NCBI RefSeq assembly: GCF_026212465.1
Contig: NC_080052.1
Coordinates: 14,231,033 to 14,295,032, forward strand
Length of the DNA stretch: 64,000 nucleotides
Source: Amaranthus tricolor
Lineage: Eukaryota; Streptophyta; Magnoliopsida; Caryophyllales; Amaranthaceae
Direction of reading: 5' to 3'
Positions 1 through 13,295 of this stretch are shown here, one piece after another. The notes beneath the pieces are model-generated. The model ran no database searches, was not told where the DNA came from, and saw nothing but the letters and a program-made list of their open reading frames with translations. The translations under genes and the position numbers were made by a program. Within the stretch, counting starts at the first letter, position 1; the number at the start of each line of letters is the position of its first letter.

Positions 1-342
1 AAATGGTTAATGAAGAGTTGTAGGGTAAATTCATTGTATGAGTAAATAAATCCAATTCCCATTATTTAATTAATTTGAGTTGACCATATATTAGAAAATA
101 TGAAAAAAAAAGAAAAAAAATATAAGACTTGGAAAATGATATTATCATATTATCTAAAGAAAATAATGAACACATGCTGCTTTGGTCTGATCAATTCAAA
201 ATATGCAATCAAGAAAACATTCATAGTACGTACTTTATTAACTGTATACCTGATCCCTTCAATAATTGATTTCCAATCAAGGTTTTGTGGTTGATTTAAC
301 CTTTTCAATTTGATGTTTCATGGGGAATTCTTGCTATCAACT

Positions 343-3300
343 TTAGTGGAGCTTGATCATACCGAGTTCAAATCTCATTTTTTCATATTGTTCCCTTGGA
401 AGCGGTTTAGTCATGATATCTGCAACTTGCTCATTAGTGTTGACATGCTTGACTATTATAATTTTGTTTTCTACATTGTCCTTAAGAAAATGATGTCTTA
501 TATGTATGTATTTAACCCTAGAGTGATGCACTGGATCTTTGGATATGCATATGGCACTGGTATTATCACAATAAATAGGAACACATTCAAATTTAATACC
601 AAAATCTCTTAGCTGCTGTTTTATCCAAAGCATTTGGGAACAGCAAGCTGCTGCTGCTATATATTCAGCTTCAGCAGTGGATAATGCAACGATGTTTTGT
701 TTCTTGGAGCTCCATGACACTAAACAAGAGCCAAGAAATTGTACCATACCTGAAGTACTTTTTCTGTTTACAAGATCTCCTGCGTAATCTGCATCACTAA
801 AACCTTTCAAGTCATAGACATCACTTTTAGGGTAAAATAGGGACAAGTCATCTGTTCCCTTTAAATATCTCAGAATTCTTTTTACTGCAGTAAAATGTGA
901 CTCTTTGGGGTTAGACTGAAATCTAGCGCATAAACCAACACTAAATGAAATATCAAGTCTGCTAGCTGTTAGATATAACAAAAAACCAATCATGCCTCGA
1001 TACATTGTTTGATCTACATTAATCCCATTTAAGTCTTCATCTAATCTAACATTTGTAGCCATGGATTTATGGTTGGTCTTAGCGTTGTTTAGTCCATACT
1101 TCTTAAGAAGTTATTTTATGTATTTTTGTTGATGGATAAAAATACCATTTTTAGTTTGTTTAATTTGTAAACCAAGGAAGAAATTTAATTCTCCCATCAT
1201 GCTCATTTCAAATTCTGTGCCCATAAGATTAGCAAATTCTTTACATAACAAATCATTTGTGGCACCAAAAATAATATCATCAACATAAATTTGAAGAACC
1301 AAAATATCATAACCTTTATTCTTAAAGAATAAGTTTTTGTCGATTTTTCCTCTAACAAAGTTATTTTGAATCAAAAACTTTGACAATCTTTCATTTTGCC
1401 TAGGAGCTTGCTTCAAGCCATATAGAGCTTTATCAAGCTTGTAGACATGATCAGGACAAGAGGTATTTTTAAAACCTGGGGGTTGTTCAACAAAAACTTC
1501 TTCATCAAGAAAGCCATTTAAAAAAGCACATTTCACATCCATTTGATATAATTTAAAGTTCATGAATGCAGCAAAAGAAATTAAAATTCTAATAGCCTCT
1601 AACCTTGCTATCGGAGCAAAAGTCTCGGTGTAATCAATACCTTCTTGTTGGTTGTACCCTTTGACCACTAGCCTTTCTTTGTTTCTTACAATTATTCCGT
1701 GCTCATCTAATTTGTTCCGAAATACCCATTTTAAACCAACTACTTTTTTGTGTTTTGGTTTGGGCTCTAAGTGCCATACTTTGTTTCTTTCGAATTCATT
1801 CAATTCATCTTGCATGGCTACTATCCATTCGGAATCTTTTAGAGCTTCCTCGTGGTTTTTGGGTTCAAGTGATGATAGGAACGCAAAGTGTGCACAAAAG
1901 TTTCTAATTTGGGATCTGGTTTGTGTTCACTTATTCATATCACTTACAATCAAATCAAGAGGGTGGTAAATTTGATATTTCCAAGGCTTAGGCACAAATT
2001 CCCTTGTAGGAACAGAAGCATGTTCTGTTTCATCAGCTTGATTATTGTTCTGTTGAGCTTCTGGATCTGCTTGCACGTCTGTGGGGACAGCTGGATTGGA
2101 AACAGTCTGCTGGTCCTGAAGTACTGGCTGTTCCTGATCATGATCGTTCCTTTCAGCCTCTTCTGGGATCAGCTGTTCACCTGTTGTTCCTTCATTTAGC
2201 ATTTTCGTTTCTTCATCATCGTCTTCTAAATGACCAAGACCTATTTTGACATGGTTGATATCCTGTCCACTTGTTGAAATGTTAGTTTCATCAAAAATGA
2301 TATAAACTGACTCTTCCACACTCATTGTTCTTTTATTATAAACCCTGTAAGCTTTACTATGTGATGAGTAGCCAAGAAATATTGCTTCATCACTTCTTTC
2401 ATCAAATTTGCCTATATTTCGTTTTCCATTGACATGAAAAAAACATTTGCATCCAAATATACGAAAATAGGAAATGTTTGGTTTAACACCTTTGAGTAAT
2501 TCATAGGGTGTTTTTGAAGAGATTGGTCTTATTAACCCACGATTCATAATATAACAAGCAGTATTAACAGTCTCAGCCCAAAAATTTCTAGGTAGACCGC
2601 TAGCAATCAACATGGTTCTGGCCATTTCTTCTAAAGTTCTATTTTTCCTTTCAACCACTCCATTTTGTTGTGGAGTTCTTGGTGCGGAAAAATTGTGATT
2701 AATTCCATGTTCATTGCAATACTTTATAAAATTTGAATTTTCAAATTCTTTTCCATGATCAGACCTTATGTGAATTATTTGATTATTGGTAGATTTTTGT
2801 ATTTTGTTTGCGAAAGAAACAAACTCATCAAAAACTTCATCTTTGCTTACTAAAAACAAAGTCCAAGTGAATCTACTATAATAATCAACAATGACAAATA
2901 CATATTTTTTTTGCTTCGGCTCTGTATTCTCATAGGTCCACATAGATCCATATGAATTAATTCTAGCGGTCTAGAGGTAGTCACTATATTCTTTGATTTA
3001 AAAGATGACCTCACTTGTTTTCCTTTGGCATAAGGATCACAAATGTTAGTCCTCTAACTAGGTCTTTTGATCTTAATGTATTAATCAATGTATAACTAGC
3101 ATGACCTAGACGCTTATGCCAAAGTAGTGGGTCTTCTTCTATAACACTTAAACATGTTAGACTGGTTTTGGGAACAGTGTCCAGGTCCATTACATAAGTG
3201 TTCCCTTTTTTGATTCCCTCGAGCATAGTTTCTCGTGTGTCGTTCTTAGAAATTATGCATCATTCAGAAGTAAACTTAACAGAGTTACCTTTATCACAAA

Positions 3301-3547
3301 ATTGAGAAATACTTAGAAGATTGTGTTTTAAATTCTCAACTAAAAGTACATTATCGATAGCATGGGAACATGACCTTCCAACTTTTCCTTTGGCGATTAT
3401 CTCACCCTTCATATTGTCACCGAAGGTTACTGTTCCCCCATCATAGGCTTCAAGTGAGATAAATTTAGATTTGTCACCCGTCATGTGCTGCTTGGAACAC
3501 CCACTGTTGAGATACCATGAGTTGTTCCCCCTCACTTGAACCTGCAA
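343..3547 (-). pseudogene. Ty1/copia pol pseudogene, unit 1
   Basis: Order on the minus strand is protease, integrase, reverse transcriptase, RNase H. Lesions are read against the intact pol at 43807-47049. The protease motif reads NSG instead of DSG, losing the catalytic Asp, and has one extra Gln after it. About 28 bases are missing near 3047 in the integrase zinc region, and its last Cys codon is changed to Tyr. There is an in-frame TGA at 1927-1929 before the RT and an in-frame TAA at 1111-1113 between RT and RNase H. The Trp-Tyr of the conserved APRQWYERL segment is altered and one residue shorter. The RT box YVDD and the integrase D35E segment remain readable. This unit alone also lacks one base near 2913, which puts the first integrase Asp out of frame, and has DYYS for DDYS. 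It cannot make a working Pol. Confidence 0.93.
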
Positions 3548-3553
3548 AGCAAA

Positions 3554-5369
3554 TTAATGGTTAGGTTCAGGAACCCAGTCATCCTTGGGTTCCCTGTCGA
3601 TAATACATGTATCATATTTCTTAATCCATATGCATTCGACATAGTTTTTATTTGATTTGGTATGCTGTTCTCTTTTTACACATTGATTTTTCAGGTGTCC
3701 AGTTTTCCCACAAAAGGAACAGATTTTACTACTGGTAAGATCTACATAGACCTTTTTCTTTCTATTATTCTTAACATAACCTAGGCCTTCTTTACTCTTT
3801 GTTTTAGCATCTAGAATCCATTTGGAAACTTCATTGATTTTCCCTTTACCTTTTATGTTCTTTTTATCTTTCAGATATTTATTCTCTTTTTCACAGGATT
3901 CTAATTTTAATTTCATCTCTTGAAATTTTGTGCTAAACACGTGAGTGGATATTTCATTAACGTCGCTTCTTAGTTCTAGTAATTTGTATTGATTTATTTC
4001 AATATTAAGAATAATGAATACCTGCTTCATTTTCTCCAATGTTTCTCTCAACATTTGTATTCTGATCTAGCAAATTAAAAAATCTACTTTGCACATCGAT
4101 TCTAAATGAATTTAGGTAGGAAACATGATCTTTACTTGAGTTAAGGTCTTTTTAATTTGGAGATTCTTAGTATTCTGTTCATCTAATTTCTCTTGTGTCT
4201 CCATGAGCAACTTAATTAATTTATTCTTGCTGAATTTAAATAGGTATTTAGGAAATGAGTTAGAAGACATTACCTCCTTTTCCTTAGACTCTTCATCCTT
4301 GTTGTGATGAGATGCCATGGGACACAGATTTGCCGTTTCTTCTTCTACTGGAGCTTCTGTTTTCGGTATCACCCCAGGCTGCGATCATAGCTTTACAAAA
4401 GTCTGTTTTGAAGTTTCCTTTCTTGGGTTGTCTTCCAGCTTCTCTAGCCTTTCCCTTGCCCTTGTCATTCTTCCATTGAGGGCAATCCTTGATGAAGTGG
4501 TCAGTGTTTCCACATTTGTGGCATTCAAAATTTGTCTTCGTGTTAGCAGTTCCTCTTTCTTTGTTATGTCTTTGATTTCCATATCTGCTATTCCTGAAGA
4601 ATTTTTTGAATTTTCTTGCCAACATAGTAGTCTCTTCTTCATCAGTTTCTGATTCTTCATGATCATTTGCTGCTAGAGCCAAGCCTTTATTTTGGGTACT
4701 GTCAGCTGTTCCCAAATGCAACTCGTGAGTCATGAGGGAACCAGCCAGCTCTTCCAAATTAAACTTGGTGAAATCTTTTGATTCCTGGATGGCTGTGACC
4801 TTAGCTCTCCAGCGTTCGTCTTGAGGAAGACTCCTAAGTACTTTCCTGACTTGTTCATCAACGAGAATGATCTTACCAAGTGACACAAGTTCGTTGGTTA
4901 TATTCGTGAACCTGGTGAACATCTCTTGGATGTTTTCTCTAGGTTCCATGACGAATCTTTCATATCTAGACATCAGTAGGTCAATCTTGGAGCGCTTCAC
5001 TTCACTAGTACCTTCATGGGTAACTTCCAGCAGGTCCCAAATCTGCTTTGCAGTTTTACAACCCATAATACGATTATGTTCATTTGGTCCAAGACCACAG
5101 TGAAGTAGTTTGATAGCAAGAGCGTTCATCTCCATCTTTTGAAAGTCTTCTTTCTTGTATTTAGTGATTGGTTTTGGAATTGATTCATTATTGGAGTTGA
5201 TGGTCGTCACCTCAAAGTCTCCAATTTCAATTACACTCCACACTTGGTAATTTTCGGCCTTTATGAAGATTTTCATCCTATTTTTCCAGTAGGTATAGAA
5301 TTTCCCATCGAACATGGGTGACCTTTGCGTGGAGTACCCTTCTTCCATGCGTTCGTTCATCTTCAACAT
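3554..5369 (-). pseudogene. Ty1/copia gag pseudogene, unit 1
   Basis: The ATG at 5367-5369 opens a 358-codon reading frame with a copia-type gag N-terminus and UBN2-like region, then a zinc knuckle ECHKCGNTDHFIKDC. A frameshift near 4300-4370 moves the reading to a second frame (to 4112). A 4-base loss in the segment matching 43235-43247 of the intact gag ends that frame. The last segment (3554-4054) has a second knuckle, CSFCGKTGHLKNQC, and ends in TAA just before pol. Two knuckles and the same order occur in the intact gag at 42017-43813. Here gag and pol are in the same frame, separated by this one stop. Confidence 0.92.
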
Positions 5370-5424
5370 CTTGCCAGGGAATAGGATACTGCTCTCAAGG
5401 TTTCCTGATTAAATGAGGAACAAG

Positions 5425-5436
5425 GCTCTGATACCA
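5425..5436 (-). other. Primer-binding site, unit 1
   Basis: The minus strand reads TGGTATCAGAGC, complementary to the 3' end of plant initiator Met-tRNA. It lies two bases beyond the LTR end (5439), as in the intact element at 41951-41962. Confidence 0.9.
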
Positions 5437-5438
5437 AT

Positions 5439-6388
5439 TGTAGAAATGCAAATAGATGATCGAATGCAACAAGAGGGCAGGGGGGGTGGATTGTTGTGTA
5501 TTAAGCTTAAGATTTTTGCCTATAATTTTGCGGATTTATCACAATAAAATAAAACTTAAACTTAAAGTGAAGAAGATAAAAGTAGACAAATATTTTACGT
5601 GGAAACCTTCTTGGCCTAATAAGAAGGAAAAACCACGACCCTCAGGATTTCAAAATTCTTACTATGTTTTAGGCAATCAATTACAATCACATAAAACAAT
5701 TTGCTTCACTTGAAGCTTCTCTATTCTAGGCCTATTTCTCTTTCTCTTCTCTTACTCCTTCTCTTTCTCTTTTCACGCTTTTCTTGAAGCTTCTCTATTC
5801 CCCTGGACTTCCCTTAAGTCTAGTTACAATAAAACACACAAATACCCTTACAAGGCCAAATTCTCAAGAGGATAAAAATTAAATAGTTGCTTTAAGAAAA
5901 ATATAATAAATTAATTGGCATGAGATAGCTGAAAATATTTTTCTTAATAGATCTCCCTTATTGGACACTCTGGGATGATCGATTCAATCAAGAAGTAATT
6001 CTACTTATAGAGCAAAATACCGTAACATAATGAGTATGATAACTTCCAATTATCCCTTGATCCTAAAATAAAGGAGGAGTTACTTGGAATGAATGAACAT
6101 GCTGCCACGGTTATTATTCTCTAAAAATAGAGTTGCGGTTCCTTCATACTAAAAATAGTATAGGAGCCAAATTTTTGATCCTTATTAACCGAAGACTTTT
6201 TCTCAACAAAGAATATGTCTTTAGCATAATTTTTAGGCGTCTAAAAATAGCTTTTGCCAATTAATAAAATAATTAAATTAAGCAACTGATTTAACTCTTA
6301 ACCGTTACATCAACTTAAAAACAGAAATCAAAATATTTGCAGTTTTTCAGCCGATGTGTTCTCCAGACTTGCAACGTAGAAAATGTGT
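5439..6388 (-). mobile_element. 5' LTR of unit 1, truncated
   Basis: The LTR ends with CTACA on the minus strand next to the primer site. It matches the complete LTR of unit 3 (24891-26083) up to 6388 and then switches to a short non-LTR filler followed by (AT)n. About 245 bases of the U3 end, including the terminal TGTAGG, are missing. The same truncation is present in unit 2 but not in unit 3. Confidence 0.88.
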
Positions 6389-6398
6389 CAAACAGAAA

Positions 6399-6808
<410 letters not shown>

Positions 6809-6839
6809 TTATTTATTTATATATGAGAAAGACTTTTTA

Positions 6840-7120
6840 TTAGTCACTATATATGCAAAAAATATACTATGTTATGAATTAAGAACATTCTTCATATCAA
6901 TGACTGATATGTTTTTTTTGTAAGATAGTGACTTTTACAATTAATTGTTTATTGCTCAATTGTGACCTTAGATATTTTTATCTTATTTAAATCAAGGGTG
7001 TAGAATGTTTCTTATCATTCTCATTTTGAACACCCTTCTTATTGGATCGAGGATCCCTAGGATCCAATAAGAAGGGTGTTGAAAATGAGAAGGATAAGAA
7101 GTATTATACACCCTTGATTT
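6840..7120. mobile_element. Truncated foldback MITE, unit 1
   Basis: Matches the MITE at 26588-26998 from its left terminus TTAGTCACTAT through both 60-nt inner arms, then stops. The inner arms 6989-7048 and 7061-7120 are near-perfect inverted repeats around a 12-nt spacer with GGATCC-like sequences. The outer right arm present in unit 3 is missing because the tandem-duplication junction lies at 7120. Confidence 0.85.
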
Positions 7121-7126
7121 ATTGCT

Positions 7127-7525
7127 CAATTTGCTTCACTAGAAGCTTCTCTATTCTAGGCGTATTTCTCTTTCTCTTCTCTTTCTCCTTCTCTTTCTCT
7201 TCTCACGCTTCTCTTGAAGCTTCTCTATTCCCCTGGACTTGTCTTAAGTCTAGTTACATCAAAACTCACAAATACCTTTACAAGGCCAAATTCTCAAGAG
7301 GATAAAAATTAAATAGTTGCTTTAAGAAAAATATAATAAATTAATTTGCATGAGATAGCTGAAAATATTTTTCTTAATAGATCTCCCTTATTGGACACTC
7401 TTGGATGATCGATTCAATCAAGAAGTACTTCTACTTATAGAGCAAAATACCGTAACATAATGAGTATGATAACTTCCAATTATCCCTTGATCCTAAAATA
7501 AAGGAGTTACTTGGAATGGATGAAC
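7127..7525 (-). mobile_element. Internal LTR fragment (second LTR copy), unit 1/2 junction
   Basis: Matches 5697-6098 of the unit 1 LTR with about 15 substitutions and one 3-base indel over 399 bases (about 4% divergence). Both LTR ends are absent. On the left it is fused to the MITE through the filler at 7121-7126, and on the right to element interior at about 7526. It is best read as the remnant of the 3' LTR of the element whose ORF3 lies at 7894-9585. Confidence 0.85.
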
Positions 7526-7600
7526 TTGGAAAGGAGCAATATAAATCAATCAAGATATGGAGACTGTAGTATTCACAACTTCTCTTAAGTTTGTGCATAC

Positions 7601-7612
7601 TTCCCCCTTTTG
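7601..7612 (-). other. Polypurine tract-like site downstream of ORF3
   Basis: The minus strand reads AAAAGGGGGAA. It corresponds to the first (internal) purine tract of the intact element at 49263-49272, not to the LTR-adjacent tract, which has been lost in a deletion here. Confidence 0.6.
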
Positions 7613-7893
7613 TCATCAATCAAAAAGAAGTGGGACAGTCAAACCACAGCGCCAATCATATAGATTTTGCCATTGAAGAAATTTAGAAACAGTAAATAAA
7701 AGCAAGCACCATGTAAAGTAATCCAAATCTACACATAATTAAATATCACAGACCAGAATAAACAAAGAAATTGTAGCAGCTGTTCCAATAAAGTAAAAGA
7801 AATACAATGTTGTACCCTAGATGGTACACAAAAAAAATGTTTTATAATGAGTAAGGCCAACAAGCTAATCATTAAATAATGCGGGAAGAGGAA

Positions 7894-9585
7894 TTAAGGA
7901 GCAGTCTCATCTTCATCTATGAACTCAGTCTGCACTTCAACTGTGTCCAGCTTGGCACCAAGACGGTTTTCCATCTGAATGAGCTGATCAGTGATTGAGG
8001 CAAGTGAGACATGAGTTTCATCTTGAAAAGCAAAGAATTGAGACTGTAGGTCATTGAGCTTAGAGAGGATGGAGTCTAGAGAAGCTGCAAGAACAGAATC
8101 AAAATTAGCACAGCCTATGCCTGGTGAAGTGTGTGTTGGACATGGTGGTGGTGTAGACTGTATAGGTGATGGGGGTGGTGATGGAATTTGATGTGATGGT
8201 GGTGGTGGTGTAGCTGGCTTGGGAGAGGGAGGTGCATATTTTGTAGGTTCAAGGATGTTGTGAGAGGTGATGTCATCATCCATAACAACCTTACGTTTAG
8301 AAGCCAACCTCCTACTTTTTCTCTGTAATGAACCAGGTTGCTTTCTCATAGCTATCACAATTTCCTCATCACTAGAGTCACTACTTAGAGTGTACTCATC
8401 GATATCCTCCATATCATCTCCTTTCTCTTTTGCTTCCCCCTTACTAGATGCTTCTCCCTGTTCCCTTGTTTCTATTGTTTCATTGGTTGCAGTGGGAACG
8501 GACTCCTACTCCTTTTCTTCCTCAGCTACTTGTTCCTTTACTTCCTCAACCTTCTCCTCTTCTAATTCAACATCATTAACCTCTTCCAGTGCATGTACCA
8601 ATAACCCTTCATCATTCAATTGTAGATGCAGATTGTGTAAGCATTTGGCACCTATTTTCATATTAGGACCCATAGGGAACTGCAATCCATCTAGAGGTAC
8701 ACAAAATTTTTTGAAAATCCAGGTCAATAGCCCTCCATATCCAACAAAAATTTTCTTTTCAATGCAGTCCGAAAGATGAGAAATCATCAAAGAAGGAAAA
8801 TTTATTTTAATATGATTGGCCATTCAATAAATCAAGGTTGCATCACGCAGACTGACTTCACTACGTTTGGAGTTTCGTGGTAAAATGAATCTGCGTGCAA
8901 TGTTATACAATAATTTATGCAGAGGAGAGAAAACGTTGTGACTAATCTTCCCTTTCTTTTGCTCAATCCCTAAGAATTTCAGAACAGTTCGTTCATTTAT
9001 CCCAGAAAATAGTATCTTCGAGCCAACATGATAGGTGTCAAATTCAACAGCAGGAACATTGAACCATTCCCCTAACATAACACTATTAAATTCTATTTTT
9101 GTATCCTTAAAAGTGCTAGAACACACCCCACAATCAATAGAAAAATTTAAAATAAATTCACGCATTAGGTTAAGAAATATTGGGTTGCAACTGAAATCGG
9201 TCATCAATACTTCCCAGTTTTGATTTTGTAAAATGGCATGAAGTTGCGGAAAGGGAGTAGTATCATACCAGTACTTGTCTAAACCGAACCGTACAGACAT
9301 TTCCTTTAAAACTTCTTCAGCGCTATCGGGATCAGTAAACTTCGAACGTTTGGTTTGTCTAGATGATGAACCACCTTTTGATGTGGAGATCTGGCGTTTG
9401 GTTCCTGCATGTGTAGTGGATGAAATTGGGGTTTCATTTTTGGTTTCGTTAGATGAGGATGGTGGAGCGTCAATCTGTGGTGAAGGATGAACCACCTTAA
9501 GAGGTTGCGGCTGAGAAATTTTACAGGATTTTGGTGTTTTCCTGTTCATTTTCTTGCCGGAGTTTGAGGATTTTGGTGTTTTCAT
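7894..9585 (-). pseudogene. Third ORF (env-position protein) pseudogene, element 2
   Basis: One reading frame of 564 codons runs from the ATG at 9583-9585 to 7894. It is interrupted by TGA at 8824-8826 and TAG at 8506-8508. It aligns with the 490-aa intact ORF3 at 47524-48996. It has a basic N-terminus, a globular region resembling the 'putative plant transposon protein' family (LLYNIARRFILPRNSKRSEV, DATLIY), an acidic stretch, a Pro-rich stretch and a C-terminal helix ending GAKLDTVEVQTEF. I see no signal peptide or membrane segment. The product is unknown. The two stops make it a pseudogene. Confidence 0.88.
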
Positions 9586-10083
9586 TGTGATTTTGAAGGG
9601 TATTGAGAGAGGGAAGATGATGAGTGACGTAAACAGGTAAGTGTAATAGGTGTGACGTGAAGAAGGGGGTTAATATATGGGTGAAGGGACGGTTAACTAA
9701 AAGTTCAACTCTTTGATGCATTAATCATTTCAATTTAAATCAAATGGTTAATGAAGAGTTGTAGGGTAAATTCATTGTATGAGTAAATAAATCCAATTCC
9801 CATTATTTAATTAATTTGAGTTGACCATATATTAGAAAATATGAAAAAAAAAGAAAAAAAATATAAGACTTGGAAAATGATATTATCATATTATCTAAAG
9901 AAAATAATGAACACATGCTGCTTTGGTCTGATCAATTCAAAATATGCAATCAAGAAAACATTCATAGTACGTACTTTATTAACTGTATACCTGATCCCTT
10001 CAATAATTGATTTCCAATCAAGGTTTTGTGGTTGATTTAACCTTTTCAATTTGATGTTTCATGGGGAATTCTTGCTATCAACT

Positions 10084-13000
10084 TTAGTGGAGCTTGATCA
10101 TACCGAGTTCAAATCTCATTTTTTCATATTGTTCCCTTGGAAGCGGTTTAGTCATGATATCTGCAACTTGCTCATTAGTGTTGACATGCTTGACTATTAT
10201 ATTTTTGTTTTCTACATTGTCCTTAAGAAAATGATGTCTTATATGTATGTATTTAACCCTAGAGTGATGCACTGGATCTTTGGATATGCATATGGCACTG
10301 GTATTATCACAATAAATAGGAACACATTCAAATTTAATACCAAAATCTCTTAGCTGCTGTTTTATCCAAAGCATTTGGGAACAGCAAGCTGCTGCTGCTA
10401 TATATTCAGCTTCAGCAGTGGATAATGCAACGATGTTTTGTTTCTTGGAGCTCCATGACACTAAACAAGAGCCAAGAAATTGTACCATACCTGAAGTACT
10501 TTTTCTGTTTACAAGATCTCCTGCGTAATCTGCATCACTAAAACCTTTCAAGTCATAGACATCACTTTTAGGGTAAAATAGGGACAAGTCATCTGTTCCC
10601 TTTAAATATCTCAGAATTCTTTTTACTGCAGTAAAATGTGACTCTTTGGGGTTAGACTGAAATCTAGCGCATAAACCAACACTAAATGAAATATCAAGTC
10701 TGCTAGCTGTTAGATATAACAAAAAACCAATCATGCCTCGATACATTGTTTGATCTACATTAATCCCATTTAAGTCTTCATCTAATCTAACATTTGTAGC
10801 CATGGATTTATGGTTGGTCTTAGCGTTGTTTAGTCCATACTTCTTAAGAAGTTATTTTATGTATTTTTGTTGATGGATAAAAATACCATTTTTAGTTTGT
10901 TTAATTTGTAAACCAAGGAAGAAATTTAATTCTCCCATCATGCTCATTTCAAATTCTGTGCCCATAAGATTAGCAAATTCTTTACATAACAAATCATTTG
11001 TGGCACCAAAAATAATATCATCAACATAAATTTGAAGAACCAAAATATCATAACCTTTATTCTTAAAGAATAAGTTTTTGTCGATTTTTCCTCTAACAAA
11101 GTTATTTTGAATCAAAAACTTTGACAATCTTTCATTTTGCCTAGGAGCTTGCTTCAAGCCATATAGAGCTTTATCAAGCTTGTAGACATGATCAGGACAA
11201 GAGGTATTTTTAAAACCTGGGGGTTGTTCAACAAAAACTTCTTCATCAAGAAAGCCATTTAAAAAAGCACATTTCACATCCATTTGATATAATTTAAAGT
11301 TCATGAATGCAGCAAAAGAAATTAAAATTCTAATAGCCTCTAACCTTGCTATCGGAGCAAAAGTCTCGGTGTAATCAATACCTTCTTGTTGGTTGTACCC
11401 TTTGACCACGAGCCTTGCTTTGTTTCTTACAATTATTCCGTGCTCATCTAATTTGTTCCGAAATACCCATTTTAAACCAACTACTTTTTTGTGTTTTGGT
11501 TTGGGCTCTAAGTGCCATACTTTGTTTCTTTCGAATTCATTCAATTCATCTTGCATGGCTACTATCCATTCGGAATCTTTTAGAGCTTCCTCGTGGTTTT
11601 TGGGTTCAAGTGATGATAGGAACGCAAAGTGTGCACAAAAGTTTCTAATTTGGGATCTGGTTTGTGTTCACTTATTCATATCACTTACAATCAAATCAAG
11701 AGGGTGGTAAATTTGATATTTCCAAGGCTTAGGCACAAATTCCCTTGTAGGAACAGAAGCATGTTCTGTTTCATCAGCTTGATTATTGTTCTGTTGAGCT
11801 TCTGGATCTGCTTGCACGTCTGTGGGGACAGCTGGATTGGAAACAGTCTGCTGGTCCTGAAGTACTGGCTGTTCCTGATCATGATCGTTCCTTTCAGCCT
11901 CTTCTGGGATCAGCTGTTCACCTGTTGTTCCTTCATTTAGCATTTTCGTTTCTTCATCATCGTCTTCTAAATGACCAAGACCTATTTTGACATGGTTGAT
12001 ATCCTGTCCACTTGTTGAAATGTTAGTTTCATCAAAAATGATATAAACTGACTCTTCCACACTCATTGTTCTTTTATTATAAACCCTGTAAGCTTTACTA
12101 TGTGATGAGTAGCCAAGAAATATTGCTTCATCACTTCTTTCATCAAATTTGCCTATATTTCGTTTTCCATTGACATGAAAAAAACATTTGCATCCAAATA
12201 TACGAAAATAGGAAATGTTTGGTTTAACACCTTTGAGTAATTCATAGGGTGTTTTTGAAGAGATTGGTCTTATTAACCCACGATTCATAATATAACAAGC
12301 AGTATTAACAGTCTCAGCCCAAAAATTTCTAGGTAGACCGCTAGCAATCAACATGATTCTGGCCATTTCTTCTAAAGTTCTATTTTTCCTTTCAACCACT
12401 CCATTTTGTTGTGGAGTTCTTGGTGCGGAAAAATTGTGATTAATTCCATGTTCATTGCAATACTTTATAAAATTTGAATTTTCAAATTCTTTTCCATGAT
12501 CAGACCTTATGTGAATTATTTGATTATTGGTAGATTTTTGTATTTTGTTTGCGAAAGAAACAAACTCATCAAAAACTTCATCTTTGCTTACTAAAAACAA
12601 AGTCCAAGTGAATCTACTATAATCATCAACAATGACAAATACATATTTTTTTTCGCTTCGGCTCTGTATTCTCATAGGTCCACATAGATCCATATGAATT
12701 AATTCTAGCGGTCTAGAGGTAGTCACTATATTCTTTGATTTAAAAGATGACCTCACTTGTTTTCCTTTGGCATAAGGATCACAAATTTTAGTCCTCTAAC
12801 TAGGTCTTTTGATCTTAATGTATTAATCAATGTATAACTAGCATGACCTAGACGCTTATGCCAAAGTAGTGGGTCTTCTTCTATAACACTTAAACATGTT
12901 AGACTGGTTTTGGGAACAGTGTCCAGGTCCATTACATAAGTGTTCCCTTTTTTGATTCCCTCGAGCACAGTTTCTCGTGTGTCGTTCCTAGAAATTATGC

Positions 13001-13289
13001 ATCGTTCAGAAGTAAACTTAACAGAGTTACCTTTATCACAAAATTGAGAAATACTTAGAAGATTGTGTTTTAAATTCTCAACTAAAAGTACATTATCGAT
13101 AGCATGGGAACATGACCTTCCAACTTTTCCTTTGGCGATTATCTCACCCTTCATATTGTCACCGAAGGTTACTGTTTCCCCATCATAGGCTTCAAGTGAG
13201 AGAAATTTAGATTTGTCACCCGTCATGTGCTGCTTGGAACATCCACTGTTGAGATACCATGAGTTGTTCCCCCTCACTTGAACCTGCAA
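10084..13289 (-). pseudogene. Ty1/copia pol pseudogene, unit 2
   Basis: This copy carries the shared lesions: NSG protease motif, frameshifting deletion near 12788, TGA at 11668-11670 and TAA at 10852-10854. Unlike unit 1 it keeps a 362-codon integrase-core frame (11668-12756) with the first Asp (LIHMD), DDYS and the D35E segment together. An Arg in the integrase core region (12355 area) is changed to Ile in this unit only. Confidence 0.93.
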
Positions 13290-13295
13290 AGCAAA

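Noticed and set aside
1652..2199. Plus-strand ORFs opposite pol (also near 11393-11940, 21103-21650)
   Set aside because: They are antisense shadows of the minus-strand integrase and RT sequence, without motifs of their own.
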